From: Chlorella sorokiniana
Taxonomy: Eukaryota; Chlorophyta; Trebouxiophyceae; Chlorellales; Chlorellaceae
Length of the DNA stretch: 64,000 nucleotides
Assembly: GCA_025917655.1 (NCBI GenBank)
Contig: CP084614.1
Location: forward strand, 1,364,001-1,428,000
Direction: 5' to 3'
The first letter of the stretch is position 1. Each line of letters starts with the position of its first letter. Positions 47,256 through 57,072 of this stretch are shown piece by piece. Made by a program: the position numbers and the translations under genes. The notes below the pieces were generated by a model that made no database searches, was not told where the DNA came from, and was given only the letters and a program-made list of their open reading frames with translations.

Positions 47256-48229
47256 TCAGCGAGCCCCCTGCTTCCCCAGGTACTCCACCAGGAAGGACAG
47301 GGTTGCGTTGGGAGGGATCACGCCGCCAGCGCCGCGCTGACCTGCGCCACGCGCGGCAGGGGCACGCCGAGCCGTCAGCCCTCACCGCGCCGAGCGGTGC
47401 CGGCCAAGCCTTGCCCCCCCCCTCCCTCCTCCAACTGAGCACCTCGCCTGAAGCTGCGCAGCCGCTGGCCACCCAGGCAACGGGGCAGGCGGGTGGGGCA
47501 GCTGGGGCAGCCGCACTCACCGTAGGCGAGCTCCGGGGGATGACCAGCACGCGCTTGCCGCCAGGCTTCATGGCGGGTATGCCCTCAGCGCCCAGGATGC
47601 CCTGCGGTGGGTCGCAGCGGTGCGCAACGCCTCGTGAGGGACGTACGGTCAGGCAGGCAGGAGTGGGGGCTCAACAGCAGGCGACCAAGCGCTGAGAGCG
47701 ATAGCGGCACAGCTCCCGCCTGCGGCCAGCCGGCGGCATCGCAGCGCGAGCAAGGGGCCCCACCAGCAGGCAGCGGCCGTGGCTCAGGTGAACTCACCTG
47801 GTCCCATCCCTTGATAACTTGGCCCACACCAACCTGCAGGCAGGATCGGGGAGCAATGCTCACGCAAACAAGGAGTGCGGATCGAGGCATGGCCGGATGC
47901 TGCGTGAGGCCCGCTCGCCTGGAAGATGAGCGGCCTCCCGCGCTCATAGCTGCTGTCAAACACCGCGCCGGACTGCAGCTGCCCGGTGTAGTGGGCGCGG
48001 ATGCGGGCGCCAGCCACAGGCGCCTCGCCGCTACCCTCCGCCAGGTCACACCACTGCAGCCCTGATGGCGCGGTGGTGAAGCTGCTGCACTCTGGAATCT
48101 TGGCATGGGCTGCTCCCCGGTCAGTGCGGTGCTCGCAAACAGGGCAGCGGCACCCAGCAGAGCGGCACGTCGATCCAGGGGAACGACGCGCGGCTCAGCT
48201 GCGGAAGGCTGGTGGGCGGCGGTCACCAT
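47256..48229 (-). CDS. FKBP-type peptidyl-prolyl isomerase, probably thylakoid lumen
   Basis: FKBPs catalyse cis-trans isomerisation of prolyl bonds. Core blocks are IRAHYTGQLQSGAVFDSSYE (~47935-48000, with the VFDSS landmark), VGVGQVIKGWDQ (~47800-47835), GILGAEGIPAMKPGGKRVLV (~47535-47600) and the final strand LSFLVEYL ending in GKQGAR at the stop 47256-47258. The ATG at 48229 gives MVTAAHQPSAAEP and then LDRRAALLGAAALFASTAL, a twin-arginine-like hydrophobic signal seen on lumenal FKBPs of plant plastids. The frame stays open upstream of this ATG with a transit-peptide-like stretch, so an additional upstream first exon is possible. The gene is short, with about four exons, and divergent from the sulfurtransferase gene. 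Confidence 0.88.
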
Positions 48230-48510
48230 GAGGCGACGGCGGCACTGGACGGGGCGCGCTGCCGCCGGCTGGATGAACGTTGCGGTTGCTGCATTACACC
48301 ATCGGTGGTAAATCAAGCACACGTGAGCGGTTTGGCAGGCTCCAAGAGGCAGACAAGCGAGTTGCTGCGTCGCTCACCTGGTGCAATCATGAGAACGCTT
48401 CGTTGAGGCTCGATCCCGCAATCGATACTTTGAAGAATGCTAAGGAGCGGGCGATCGACGAGCAGGGAACCCTGCTCCGCTATGCTGCGCCCCGCAAGAC
48501 CAAGGCAGTC
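48230..48510. promoter_or_regulatory. Compact divergent promoter region, FKBP / sulfurtransferase
   Basis: Only about 280 bases separate the two divergent starts, so regulatory elements are probably shared. No specific motif was assigned. Confidence 0.4.
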
Positions 48511-50243
48511 ATGCCGGTCCCAATGGCGCAGATATCAATGGCGCAGCTGACTCGCTGCACGCAGGCTGCAGGCCTGCAAGCCCTCTGCTCTCGAGGGATC
48601 AGTTCTGCGATCCCTGTTGTGTCGCGGCCAAACCCAGCCTTGGCTTCCTTTACGCCCCCTCTCACTACATTGAAGGGCAGCGCAGCACCTGCGCGCCGCG
48701 CATCAATCCGGGTCATGACCACCCACGCTTCTGCCGGCGCCGCCGCTGGCGCCCTCCCTCGCTGGTGTCGCCAGAGTGGCTGCAGGCCAACCTGAAGGAC
48801 GTCAAGGTGCTGGACGGCACTTGGTACCTGCCCAACATGGGCAAGGATCCGCTGGCGGAGCACAAAGCCGAGCGCATCCCAGGGGCCATCTTCTTCGGTG
48901 AGGTGCTGCCTGACTGAGGCTGTCTTGGTTGTGCGATCACAGGCCCTCCTGCCAAGCCCTGATCCCTGTCTCTTCTGGGTCGCGCTGCGTGCACGCGCCT
49001 ACACGCATACACACCATGCTCTTTCTTGGCAACCTGCAAGCAGACTTGGACCGCATCGCGGACCCGTCCAGCAGCCTGCCCCACATGCTGCCCAGCGAGC
49101 GGCAGTTTGCGGCGGCCGCGGACGCCCTGGGCATCACCCCGGACGACGCGCTGGTGGTGTACGACAACGCCGGCATCTTCTCCTCCGCCCGCGTGTGGTG
49201 GACCTGGCGCGTGTTTGGCCACCCCAGGTGCGCGCGGCGCCGAGGGCTCCCTCCAGCAGGCGGCGCGCAGGCGGCGCCAGCTGTCAGCTGTGCGCTCGCA
49301 CCTCAAGCCAGCCAGGCCCGGTGACTCTGCGTGCTGATGCTGATAGCCCCCTAACCCTCCCCCCCACCCACTCTTCTCACAGCGTGGCGGTGCTTGACGG
49401 CGGTCTTCCGGCCTGGAAGGCGGCGGGGGCGAGGTGGACACGTCTCCTGTGGACGATGCACGGCTGCACGCCCCGCAGACGCGCTGCGCAGCCCTCCGCC
49501 CAGCACAAGGTGAGACTGGCTGGCGCGCTCCTGCCGCCGCAGCAGCGTGGCACCCTCGGGCCCAGGCCGAGCTGGCCACCTTCTCTGCAGCCGAGAGTTG
49601 CGAATGCATGTGTCCTCCCGTGTGCAGGTACCCTGCGCGGCTGGACCGCAGCGCGGTGCGCAGCTGGCACCAGATCCTGGACAACGTGAGCAGCGGCGAG
49701 GAGCAGGTGCTGGATGCGCGGCCGGCGCCACGCTGGCGGGGGGAGGCGCCCGAGCCGCGCCCGGGGCTGCCCTCTGGCCACATCCCCGGCACCAGGTCGC
49801 TGCAGTTTGCCAACGTGCTGCGGGATGGAAGGTGGGGTGGGTGCGCGTGTGCGTTGCGGCGGTGGGAAAGGGAGAGACCGGGGGCTGGGCAGCGAGTTGT
49901 GGGCGCACACCTCCAGCTGCGGGCTGCCAACCGCCGGCAGGAGACTTGGCGCAGCACATTCCGGGCCTGCCGGTCCTGCACACCATGCCAGCCAGCGCAT
50001 CACGTCAACGCGCCGCCCTGCAGGCTGAAGCAGCGTGAGGAGCTGGCGGCGGAGTTTGCGGCGGCGGGGGCCGACCTGTCGGCGCCGATCGTCTTCAGCT
50101 GCGCCTCTGGTACCACCGCCTGCATACTCGCCCTGGCGCTTGAGCAGGTGCAGCCGGGCAAGCGGTTCGCCGTGTACGACGGCAGCTGGACGGAGTGGGC
50201 ACAGCTGCCGGACGTGCCTAAGGTCACGGGGGCTGAGAGCTAG
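48511..50243 (+). CDS. Two-domain rhodanese / mercaptopyruvate sulfurtransferase
   Basis: Transfers sulfane sulfur from thiosulfate or 3-mercaptopyruvate to cyanide or thiols. The ATG at 48511 begins a Ser/Ala/Arg-rich presequence suited to an organelle. The inactive first rhodanese domain shows VSPEWLQANLKDVKVLDGTW (~48765), PGAIFF, ALVVYDNAGIFSSARVWWTW (~49150-49210) and VAVLDGGLPAWKAAGG. The second domain shows VLDARPAPRW (~49708), GHIPGTRSLQF, and the active-site loop FSCASGTTACILALAL with the catalytic Cys codon at 50100-50102. The loop is close to the CGTGVTAC loop of plant STR1-type enzymes, favouring mercaptopyruvate. The presequence frame and the first domain are offset near 48745-48765 in a C-rich stretch with no intron signal, probably an indel error. 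It ends DVPKVTGAES at 50243. Confidence 0.92.
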
Positions 50244-50346
50244 CAGACTAGCAGAAAGCTAGCAGCCCTCTCACCCCACGCTGGTCTGCCCTGTCTCCCC
50301 TGGCCTTGAAAGAGAACGAGGTTCCGTTTCTGACTGTCTGGAGAGC

Positions 50347-50351
50347 TTACA
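50347..50351 (-). terminator. TGTAA signal (TTACA on + strand), flavoprotein gene
   Basis: Lies 137 bases beyond the preferred stop at 50488 and supports that stop over an alternative frame running to 50271. Confidence 0.4.
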
Positions 50352-50487
50352 GCCGTGCCGCAGTAGCCCAGATCCCAGCGGTTCGATCAACTCGTTGACA
50401 GTGGTCAGATGGCAGAGTGGGTCAGGTGTAGGACTCCATGCAACAGGCCAGGCAGGCGGGTGGGCACGGGGCAGTCCGTGCAGCAGC

Positions 50488-52388
50488 TCAGCTCTCCTCC
50501 TTCTTGGCGGCGCGGCCGCCGCCGCCGCCGCCCGCGTCATCTCCACGATCAGGTCCTTGATCGACTTTCGGTCGGTGGCGGGGCGGGGGAAGGGCAGCCG
50601 CGCCTTGAACTGGTCCTTGCCCCGCTGGCAGGCCACCGCCATGCCCAGCCGGTCCAGGCTGAGGATGGTGGCCTTGTCCACTGCAGCGCGGCGGCGGGGG
50701 GAGGGGCGTCGGGCAGCGTATGAGGTGAGGCGGGTGACAGCGACAACAGCAACCATAAGCCGCCGGCAGCAGCACAGCAGCGCTTGATGGGCAGTCATCT
50801 GAGTTAGGCATGGCGATCTGCAGGCCGGGCGTGATGACTGCCAGCACGTCCCCAGCCCGCTGCAGCTCTCGGCTGCCAGGAAGCCTCCGTGTAGAGTCCC
50901 CACGCTCCCCCGCTGCACACACTCCACACACACACCCATCCCCACCACCCTCGCCGCTTGCCCCTCTCACCGGTGATGCCCACGTAGTGCTTGATCATGG
51001 CGGCGGTGGCGTCCGCGTGGTCCTCGTTCATGTGGCCCGCCACGGGGGCGGAGAAGGGGGCGATGGGGTCGGGCTGCGCGGCTGCATACTCCTCCGCGGT
51101 GATCTGCAGTGCGGTGGGGGCGGTGAGTGTGTGCGCATGTGTGTGGTGTGGTCATCGGGGGGCAGGGGGTGCAGTGCAGACGCAGCAACAGTGCAGCAGC
51201 CCTCAGCGTCTAACTGAAGGCGCACATCACACAAAGCACGAATGGTGTCGACCCAGGCGGGCCTGCTGGGATGTGGCCGCTCAGGCAGGCCCCTCCCAGC
51301 AGCCGACGCACCTTGCCCGCCCGCGCAAAGCCCGCCACCAGGCGCGCTGCCACCACCTCCTCCATCCTAAACCACGAGAAGTCGCCAAACTCGACCCTGT
51401 TGGACGGGGCGGGGAGGGGTCCGACACGGGCGTGGGGATGGGCAACGAATGGAGCAGGGGTGAGCCTGGCAATGCCTATGTCTGCCAGTGTTGCAGCATA
51501 AACGGCATCACGGCAGGCGCCACACAAACCGCCGCACGGCAGACAGGCCGCTTGACCCCCGGCGCACCCACCAGAAGCTGTTGGGGTGCTTGGCCAGGTA
51601 CACTTGCTTGGCGGCCGCCTTCTCCTCCTCGTCGGCAATGGGCGCCGCCTTGCCAATCAGGTTGATGCGGCCGTCGGCGATGCCCTGCATATCGGGGAAC
51701 GGGGGCCGAAGCGGGGATGGCGCAGAAGGATGCCACTGCTGCTTCTTTACAAGGTTATGAAGGCCTGCCGACCTTGCCCCACGTTTAGCCTGCTTGTACA
51801 TCACACACCCATCCCCCAAACTGAAAAAACAAAAAAACACACCACCCACCCACCCACCCTGAAGGGCTCCGCCATGACGGTGAACGAGCAGCGCGGCTCC
51901 TTCTTAATGTCGGCGGTGTGGGGGCTCATGGTGGAGAAGGCAAAGATGGGGCGCCCCTGCGCCCAGCAGCGGCAGAGGCGTGCAGGCGGCGGTGGGCGAG
52001 CGGCGCAGCAGGCGCAGCAGGCGGGCAGAGCGCCGGGGACCCGAGCCGGTGGTGCGCCTTCACGCGTGGGCACGCAACACCAGGGCCCCACCTGTGCGTC
52101 GGCGGCATACTCCACCACCGAGCCGCTGGGGTAGCCCTCCAGCTCGCCGCGGGCCTGCGTGGCCAGCACGCCAAACCCGCCCAGCGCCACCAGCGTGCGC
52201 GCCTCCTCCGCCAGGCTGATGCGGGCGGCGGTGGCCTGGTGCTCGCGGTAGGCCAGCAGCTCGGGGTCGGTGGCCTCCAGGTTGGCTGCGCTGTTCTTGG
52301 GGGCCTGGTGCCCGCGCTGCGGCTCCTCATCCTCCTTCTGCGCCTCCGCAGCAGGCGCGCCCGCCTGCTGCTCGGCGCGCGCAGCCAT
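50488..52388 (-). CDS. FMN-binding split-barrel protein with DUF2470 domain (PNPOx/HugZ-like)
   Basis: Member of the pyridoxamine-phosphate-oxidase-like split-barrel group; plant relatives are plastid proteins, some linked to haem or tetrapyrrole metabolism. Blocks in order: ARTLVALGGFGVLATQA (~52160-52210), GYPSGSVVEYAADAQGRPIF (split by an intron), FSTMSPHTADIKKEPRCSFT (~51890-51945), GRINLIGKAAPI (~51640-51680), YLAKHPNSFW, VEFGDFSWFRMEEVVAARLV (~51345-51400), and then the DUF2470 signature VAGHMNEDHADATAAMIKHY (~50985-51045) followed by LSLDRLGMAVACQRG. The ATG at 52388 is the first in frame, but an open, Arg/Ser-rich transit-like stretch continues to a splice-acceptor-like CAG near 52466, so the true start may be in an upstream exon. 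At the C-terminus two frames compete after EMTR; ending KKEES at 50488 is preferred. Confidence 0.85.
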
Positions 52389-52886
52389 CCGCGCCGCACG
52401 AAGCTGCTGCTTACCAGCGCCTGGTTGCCTGGCGGACAAAGATCGGCAGCCTGCGCGTCCAGAGGCCTGCAGAACGACAGTCGCACGATCACAACCCGGG
52501 AGGGAGAGCTCCAAGGCAGCACTTTGACGTCAACATCTTTGCAGTAGATAACGTGCAGCGAGAATTGTGGGCTAGATGGTCGAACGGAACGCACCGTGAG
52601 ACTCCGCACAAGCTGAACCCTCATGTCGGCCTGCACTAGCTGCTATGAAATTGAGCGTGTGCTGAACACGTGCAGTTGTTACATGCGATGCAAGTTACAC
52701 GGCGGGACATGGCAGGAGCATGGCGTACAGTCATAGCGTGGTCAGCGTGGCAGCGGTGGCTGCGCCGCCGCGTCGTCAGAGCCACCAAGTTGCAAGGGCC
52801 ACATGCATTGCTGGCATTCGGGTTGTTGGGTTGTTGGACCAATGAAAACTGCTTGAAAATGTTGTGGATGTCACGCTTCTGGTAGC
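52389..52886. other. Spacer between flavoprotein and permease 1
   Basis: About 500 bases between two minus-strand genes. It holds TTACA at 52679-52683 and 52695-52699 (minus-strand TGTAA for permease 1, about 190-210 bases past its stop) and probably a first exon or 5' UTR of the flavoprotein gene near 52470-52625. Confidence 0.4.
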
Positions 52887-55800
52887 TCATGAGAAGAACG
52901 TGTAGGTGGACTGCGGGTGGGCGCAGGGGGAGCAATGGGGTGATCAGGCCCGCCTGCCAGGCAGTCCGGTGACAGGGCAAGGCAGCCTGGCGCATGGTAC
53001 GCACGGGTTTGTGCCAAGCAGCAGCCCAGCTCACCCAGGACACGATGATGTTCTGGCAGCTGGCGATGGTGGCCGCCACCGCCACCAGGAACATAAAGGC
53101 GCCCACCACCTTCATCAGCAGCAGCTGGATGCCGGTCGTCTTGTACACCTGCAGCTCCACAGGATCCACAGGGGAGCTGGATCGGAACGGTGATGGGAAC
53201 GCGACACCATTTTAAGACTTTCTTCTGATGGCCAACGACCGGGCGCGCCCGGCTCAGTCAACTTGCAAGGGCGCTCACCTTGACGTACATTATGAAAGGG
53301 AAGGCGACAGAGAGGGGCCAGAAGCTGCATGGGCAGGGAGCGCACCAAGCATAAAGCGGCTACCATCATGGACACCCTGACACGGACCTCACAAGAGCAG
53401 GCTCTGAGGCTCACGTGATGGCGCCAACCAGGCCGACCACAGCGTTGAAGAAGGGCTGCGCACAGCAAGTGGGAGCGGGTCGGCACGCAGGGGCCTGTGC
53501 TGCTCTGGCCCCAGCAAAGTCTTGGCAACAGTCGCATGCAGCGGTGCATGGCCAACGGTGCAGCGCTTACGATGCAGACTGCCACGATGGTGCACAGCAG
53601 GACGTATGTGGAGCGGATGACCAGGCGCTGCACCAGGCAGGAAGCTTGTCACACGTCGGCGGAACATTGGCCCCCTCATCTCCCCTGGCCCGCTCATGCC
53701 TGCAAGCTTGCAAGCGGACTCACCTGCCAGAGGGGCAGGTAGTAACCCTGGTCGTTCATGGGCACGTGCTCGTTGGCGGCGCCCGTGTCCAGATGGTACC
53801 TGCGAAACGTGGTGGCAGCGTGCACAGCGCAAAGCGGGCTTTGCATCAGCCAGCTGAAGTAGGGCCGACAGGCGAGGCCCTTCAGGTGGGCAAAGGGCAC
53901 AGAGGCGGTGGGCAGGGAGGCTGGGCTCACATCGCCTGGCTGCCCAGCGCTACTGGCTCTGCTGATCATGCTCTGCCGCTTCAGATTTTGGGAGACATGC
54001 CCCGGGGCATCCATGGAGCTGAGCGAGGCGGTGGAACCGTGCTTCCGCTTCCACCCTGCACGAGGGAGTGCAGGAGGCACAATACGGCATGAGGGATTTG
54101 TGGCGAAGTGCCATTCACAATCATCCACACTCACCTGCCACAAAAACATGGCAAGCATGGAACTCTGTGTCTGCTAACCTCCCAGCGGCAGCAGGTCTGG
54201 GATGGGGGCAGAGTTGACGACCACGATGCCGCCAGAAGCGCGGGAGGCCATGCGGTGGGACAGCGTGCTGCCGCTTAGGGCGGGCGCGATGGCGGAGGCA
54301 TGCCCCTCTAGGTCGGGGCTCTCTGCCAGCGGCGGCAGGTGGTGGGCCGCGTGGTGGTGGTGCGGGTGGGTGAGGCTGGCGGGGAGCGGGCCACGTCAAA
54401 CGGCGACGCCTTGTGCTCGCTGCCATTCACTTGGACCTGGCCGTCGCCGCCGGCAGACGCCGGCATGTCGGCGTTTGCCGCCTTCAGCTGCCGCTTTATT
54501 TGCCAGGCCTTGATGTTGCTTTCAATGGTTTCGTAGGTGGGCTGCGCCCACACCTGCCAGGCCATGACCATGTGGATGACCTGCGGTGGGGCAAGGATGG
54601 GAGCCGGGCAGGCGCCCACCGCCATGACAACTTGCCATATGACGCCCAACACTAGCCAATGGCAGAGGCATGGCAGGCAGCGGGGCTCACGATGCAGATG
54701 TTTGCCACGACCAGGACCCAGTTCGGAGCCTCTGCAACAGTGATTTGGGGGCCACGTGGCAGCATGTCTTGACGGCGGTCACCAATGCACGCATGTGCCT
54801 GCACAGTCGAGCAGGTCGCCCCTCATCTCACGTTCAAAGCCCTGCAGCACCTCCCGGGCACGTCGTTGCCCAGGGCTGAATAGCAGGCGACGGCGGTGGA
54901 GAAGTAGAAGGCAAAGGCGGCGGTGACGGCGGTCTTCACGGCGCCACCCATGGTCTTCTCGGCCTTGGGGGCTGTTTCAGGGTGTCCTGGATTTCCAGGA
55001 GCACCTGCACCATGAGTAAAGGCCACATCAGCAGTCGGAGAACATCGAGCATGTGAAAACAGGGGTTCATGTGCTGGAGGTGCTGGCTGAAGTGACGAGC
55101 AGCAGCACAGAGTAGCACAGGAGTTGCATGGAGCCTCCCGATCAGGCCATTGGTGTGCGTTCTAGACTAATTCCCTGGTTGCAGGCGCTGCAAGCGCCTG
55201 TTGAACATCCGCACCTGTGCAAAGCCGTAAGCGAACGAGATGTTGCCCAAGGCATTCAGCATTCCAAACGCCTTGTTTGCTGGGGAGGTGCCTGGTCGGC
55301 CGCCCACGCTGCCGCCGTGATTGCCCCTGCGGGGTGGCGGCACACCTCGATTCTGGCAGCAGAGCGGTCTTCGTACGGCTTGACTGGTGTGCATGTTCAA
55401 AGCTCAAGAGCTGTGTGCATGCTGATCCGTGCGCTCACTGTAGATCAGGCCCAGAATCAGCGCGATGAAGACGTAGCACAGCGAAGAGACGGTGCCCAGG
55501 GCCGACACCCACCAGATTTCTTCGAGGCTGGGGACCTGCGCCGTGAGCGGCGGCAGGGCGAGGCGCTGGCAACCCAGACAGTGTTTGTGCTGCTCCAGCG
55601 CTTCCTTCCGCAGGCAGGAGAGCTTACCTGGGACAGCACCAGCTCCATGGCCCCCATCACCAGCACCAGCTGCCACTCAGAGCGGAAGCTGCTGCCAATC
55701 AGGTCGGCCACGGTTTGCATGGCCACGGCTCCCGTAATGGAGTAGGCTGCAGGGCGGGCATGCAAGGGGTGCTAGGGCAGCATCTAGAAAGGGACTGCGT

Positions 55801-56617
55801 GCCGCAGATAGCCAATGCCAGCCCAAGCGGCGCCAAACTCTGCCGCCCAGCAGCCCACCAATGTCGGAGAGCACCAGGTTGAGCAGCTGGAAGACGGCGA
55901 TGGCGACCGCGCCCCTGCAGATTATGGCTTGCCCACGCTGTGTGAGCGCTGCGCGGCGCCCGTGGGCTCCACCCCCGCAGAGCACCACCCCATCCGCCCC
56001 CGCCCCACCTGCGCCCCAGCACATACCCCGCAGAGCACCACCCCATCTGCCCCCGCCCCACCTGCGCCCGAGCACGTGGTCAACTGCATGGTGGTATCTG
56101 GCAAACTCGATGCCATCAATGCAGTACAGGCGCGACAGCAGGATGGAAGACCACAAAGAAACCGCGAAGAAGCCGATCAGGCAGAGCGGCCCCGCTACCC
56201 AGCCCAGCCAGGCCACCGAGTTGGGCAGCCCAAGCACGCCGGCGCCCACAACCGCGCAGAAGATGTGCCCAATGGCGGTGTATAGGTTGCCTGCGAGCAG
56301 GCTTTAGTTACTCCTGTAAGCGTTCAGTGAATCACACAGGTATGGCCTTTGTTGATGGATGTTAATGAGCCGCGGCGCCCGACCCTAGGCGGCGCCACTG
56401 GCCCCCAGTGGCCAGGGCTGCAGTCCAGACCCCCGCCTGCACCTCTCCCTCTGGATGCGCTCCAGCTGTCAGAGCCGTTCTGATTCCGAGGAGCTTCCCA
56501 CTTCAAAGCGCTTAAGGGCCTGGCGGCAACACTTCCGGCAGATTGCCCTACCGCCTCACCGGTTTTGCCATTTGGGACGATTATTTCGTCTACAGGCGGG
56601 CCAATAATATCTTTCAT
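52887..56617 (-). CDS. Amino acid/auxin permease (AAAP) family transporter, copy 1
   Basis: Multi-pass proton-coupled amino acid transporter of the AAAP superfamily. The ATG at 56617 starts a short exon (MKDIIGPPVDEIIVPNGKTG) ending at GTGAGG. It is followed by the diagnostic first helix AIGHIFCAVVGAGVLGLPNS (~56215-56275) and VAWLGWVAGPLCLIGF. Later helices include VAMQTVADLIGSSFRSEW, VSALGTVSSLCYVFIALILG, FGMLNALGNISFAYGF, AVTAAFAFYFSTAVACYSAL and VLLCTIVAVCIVSAA. A long Ser/Pro-rich loop (KASPFDVARSPPASPTRT, near 54390) has phosphorylation-type SP motifs. The last splice joins IIVSW, at a GTGAGC donor, to STYTFFS and the stop at 52887-52889; the neighbouring paralogue ends SWSSYTFFQ, which supports this. 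Substrate is unknown. The family also exports or stores amino acids at the vacuole. Confidence 0.9.
55978..56075. repeat. 53-base tandem duplication across an exon-intron border
   Basis: A 53-base unit starting at 55978 recurs at 56031 with few differences. It includes the last bases of a permease exon and its GT donor, so the intron carries a second copy of the 5' splice site. Confidence 0.85.
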
Positions 56618-57072
56618 GCCTTGCAGGCTTTGGGTAGGCGGGCCGCGGGCCGGGCGAGCGGGCAGGGTTAGATGTGTGTTTCCCGACACCACAACCGCCT
56701 TGCAAAAAGCGGGGTGTTTGTGCGAGTTGATTCAAAGCCAAGGGTGCGCAGTTCAACCACGACTTGGGCGCCAACTGGACGACTGCCAGCGGGGCCGCAT
56801 GCAGCAAGCCAGGCATCTGGCCGGCGAAGGGAACGCAGGCGGCTGCTTCATTGTTGTTTGTTGCTCGTTTGATCTCACTCTTTCACATTTTATATCTATT
56901 TTACACCCAATAAGTTTGTCAATTCAATCCGCTGCATGTTGCATGGCAGCAGACCATCCAAGGTGGCACAGCGGGACAGGCAGGAGCAGTGGGCAGGATG
57001 GGGAGGGCAGTGGTGCTGCCGCTTCTGCATACGACACCTTGTTGGGAATCATAGCCCTCGGGTAAAACCAGT
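56618..57072. other. Spacer between the two permease genes
   Basis: No gene. TTACA at 56901-56905 (minus-strand TGTAA), in an AT-rich stretch about 170 bases past the stop of permease 2, is its likely poly(A) signal. The remainder is presumably the permease 1 promoter. Confidence 0.45.

Noticed and set aside
50370-50440. tRNA-like boxes: GGTTCGATC followed by TGGCAGAGTGG, which would suggest a circularly permuted tRNA gene
   Set aside because: The T-arm stem does not pair and the acceptor strands match over only about five positions; no anticodon arm could be drawn.
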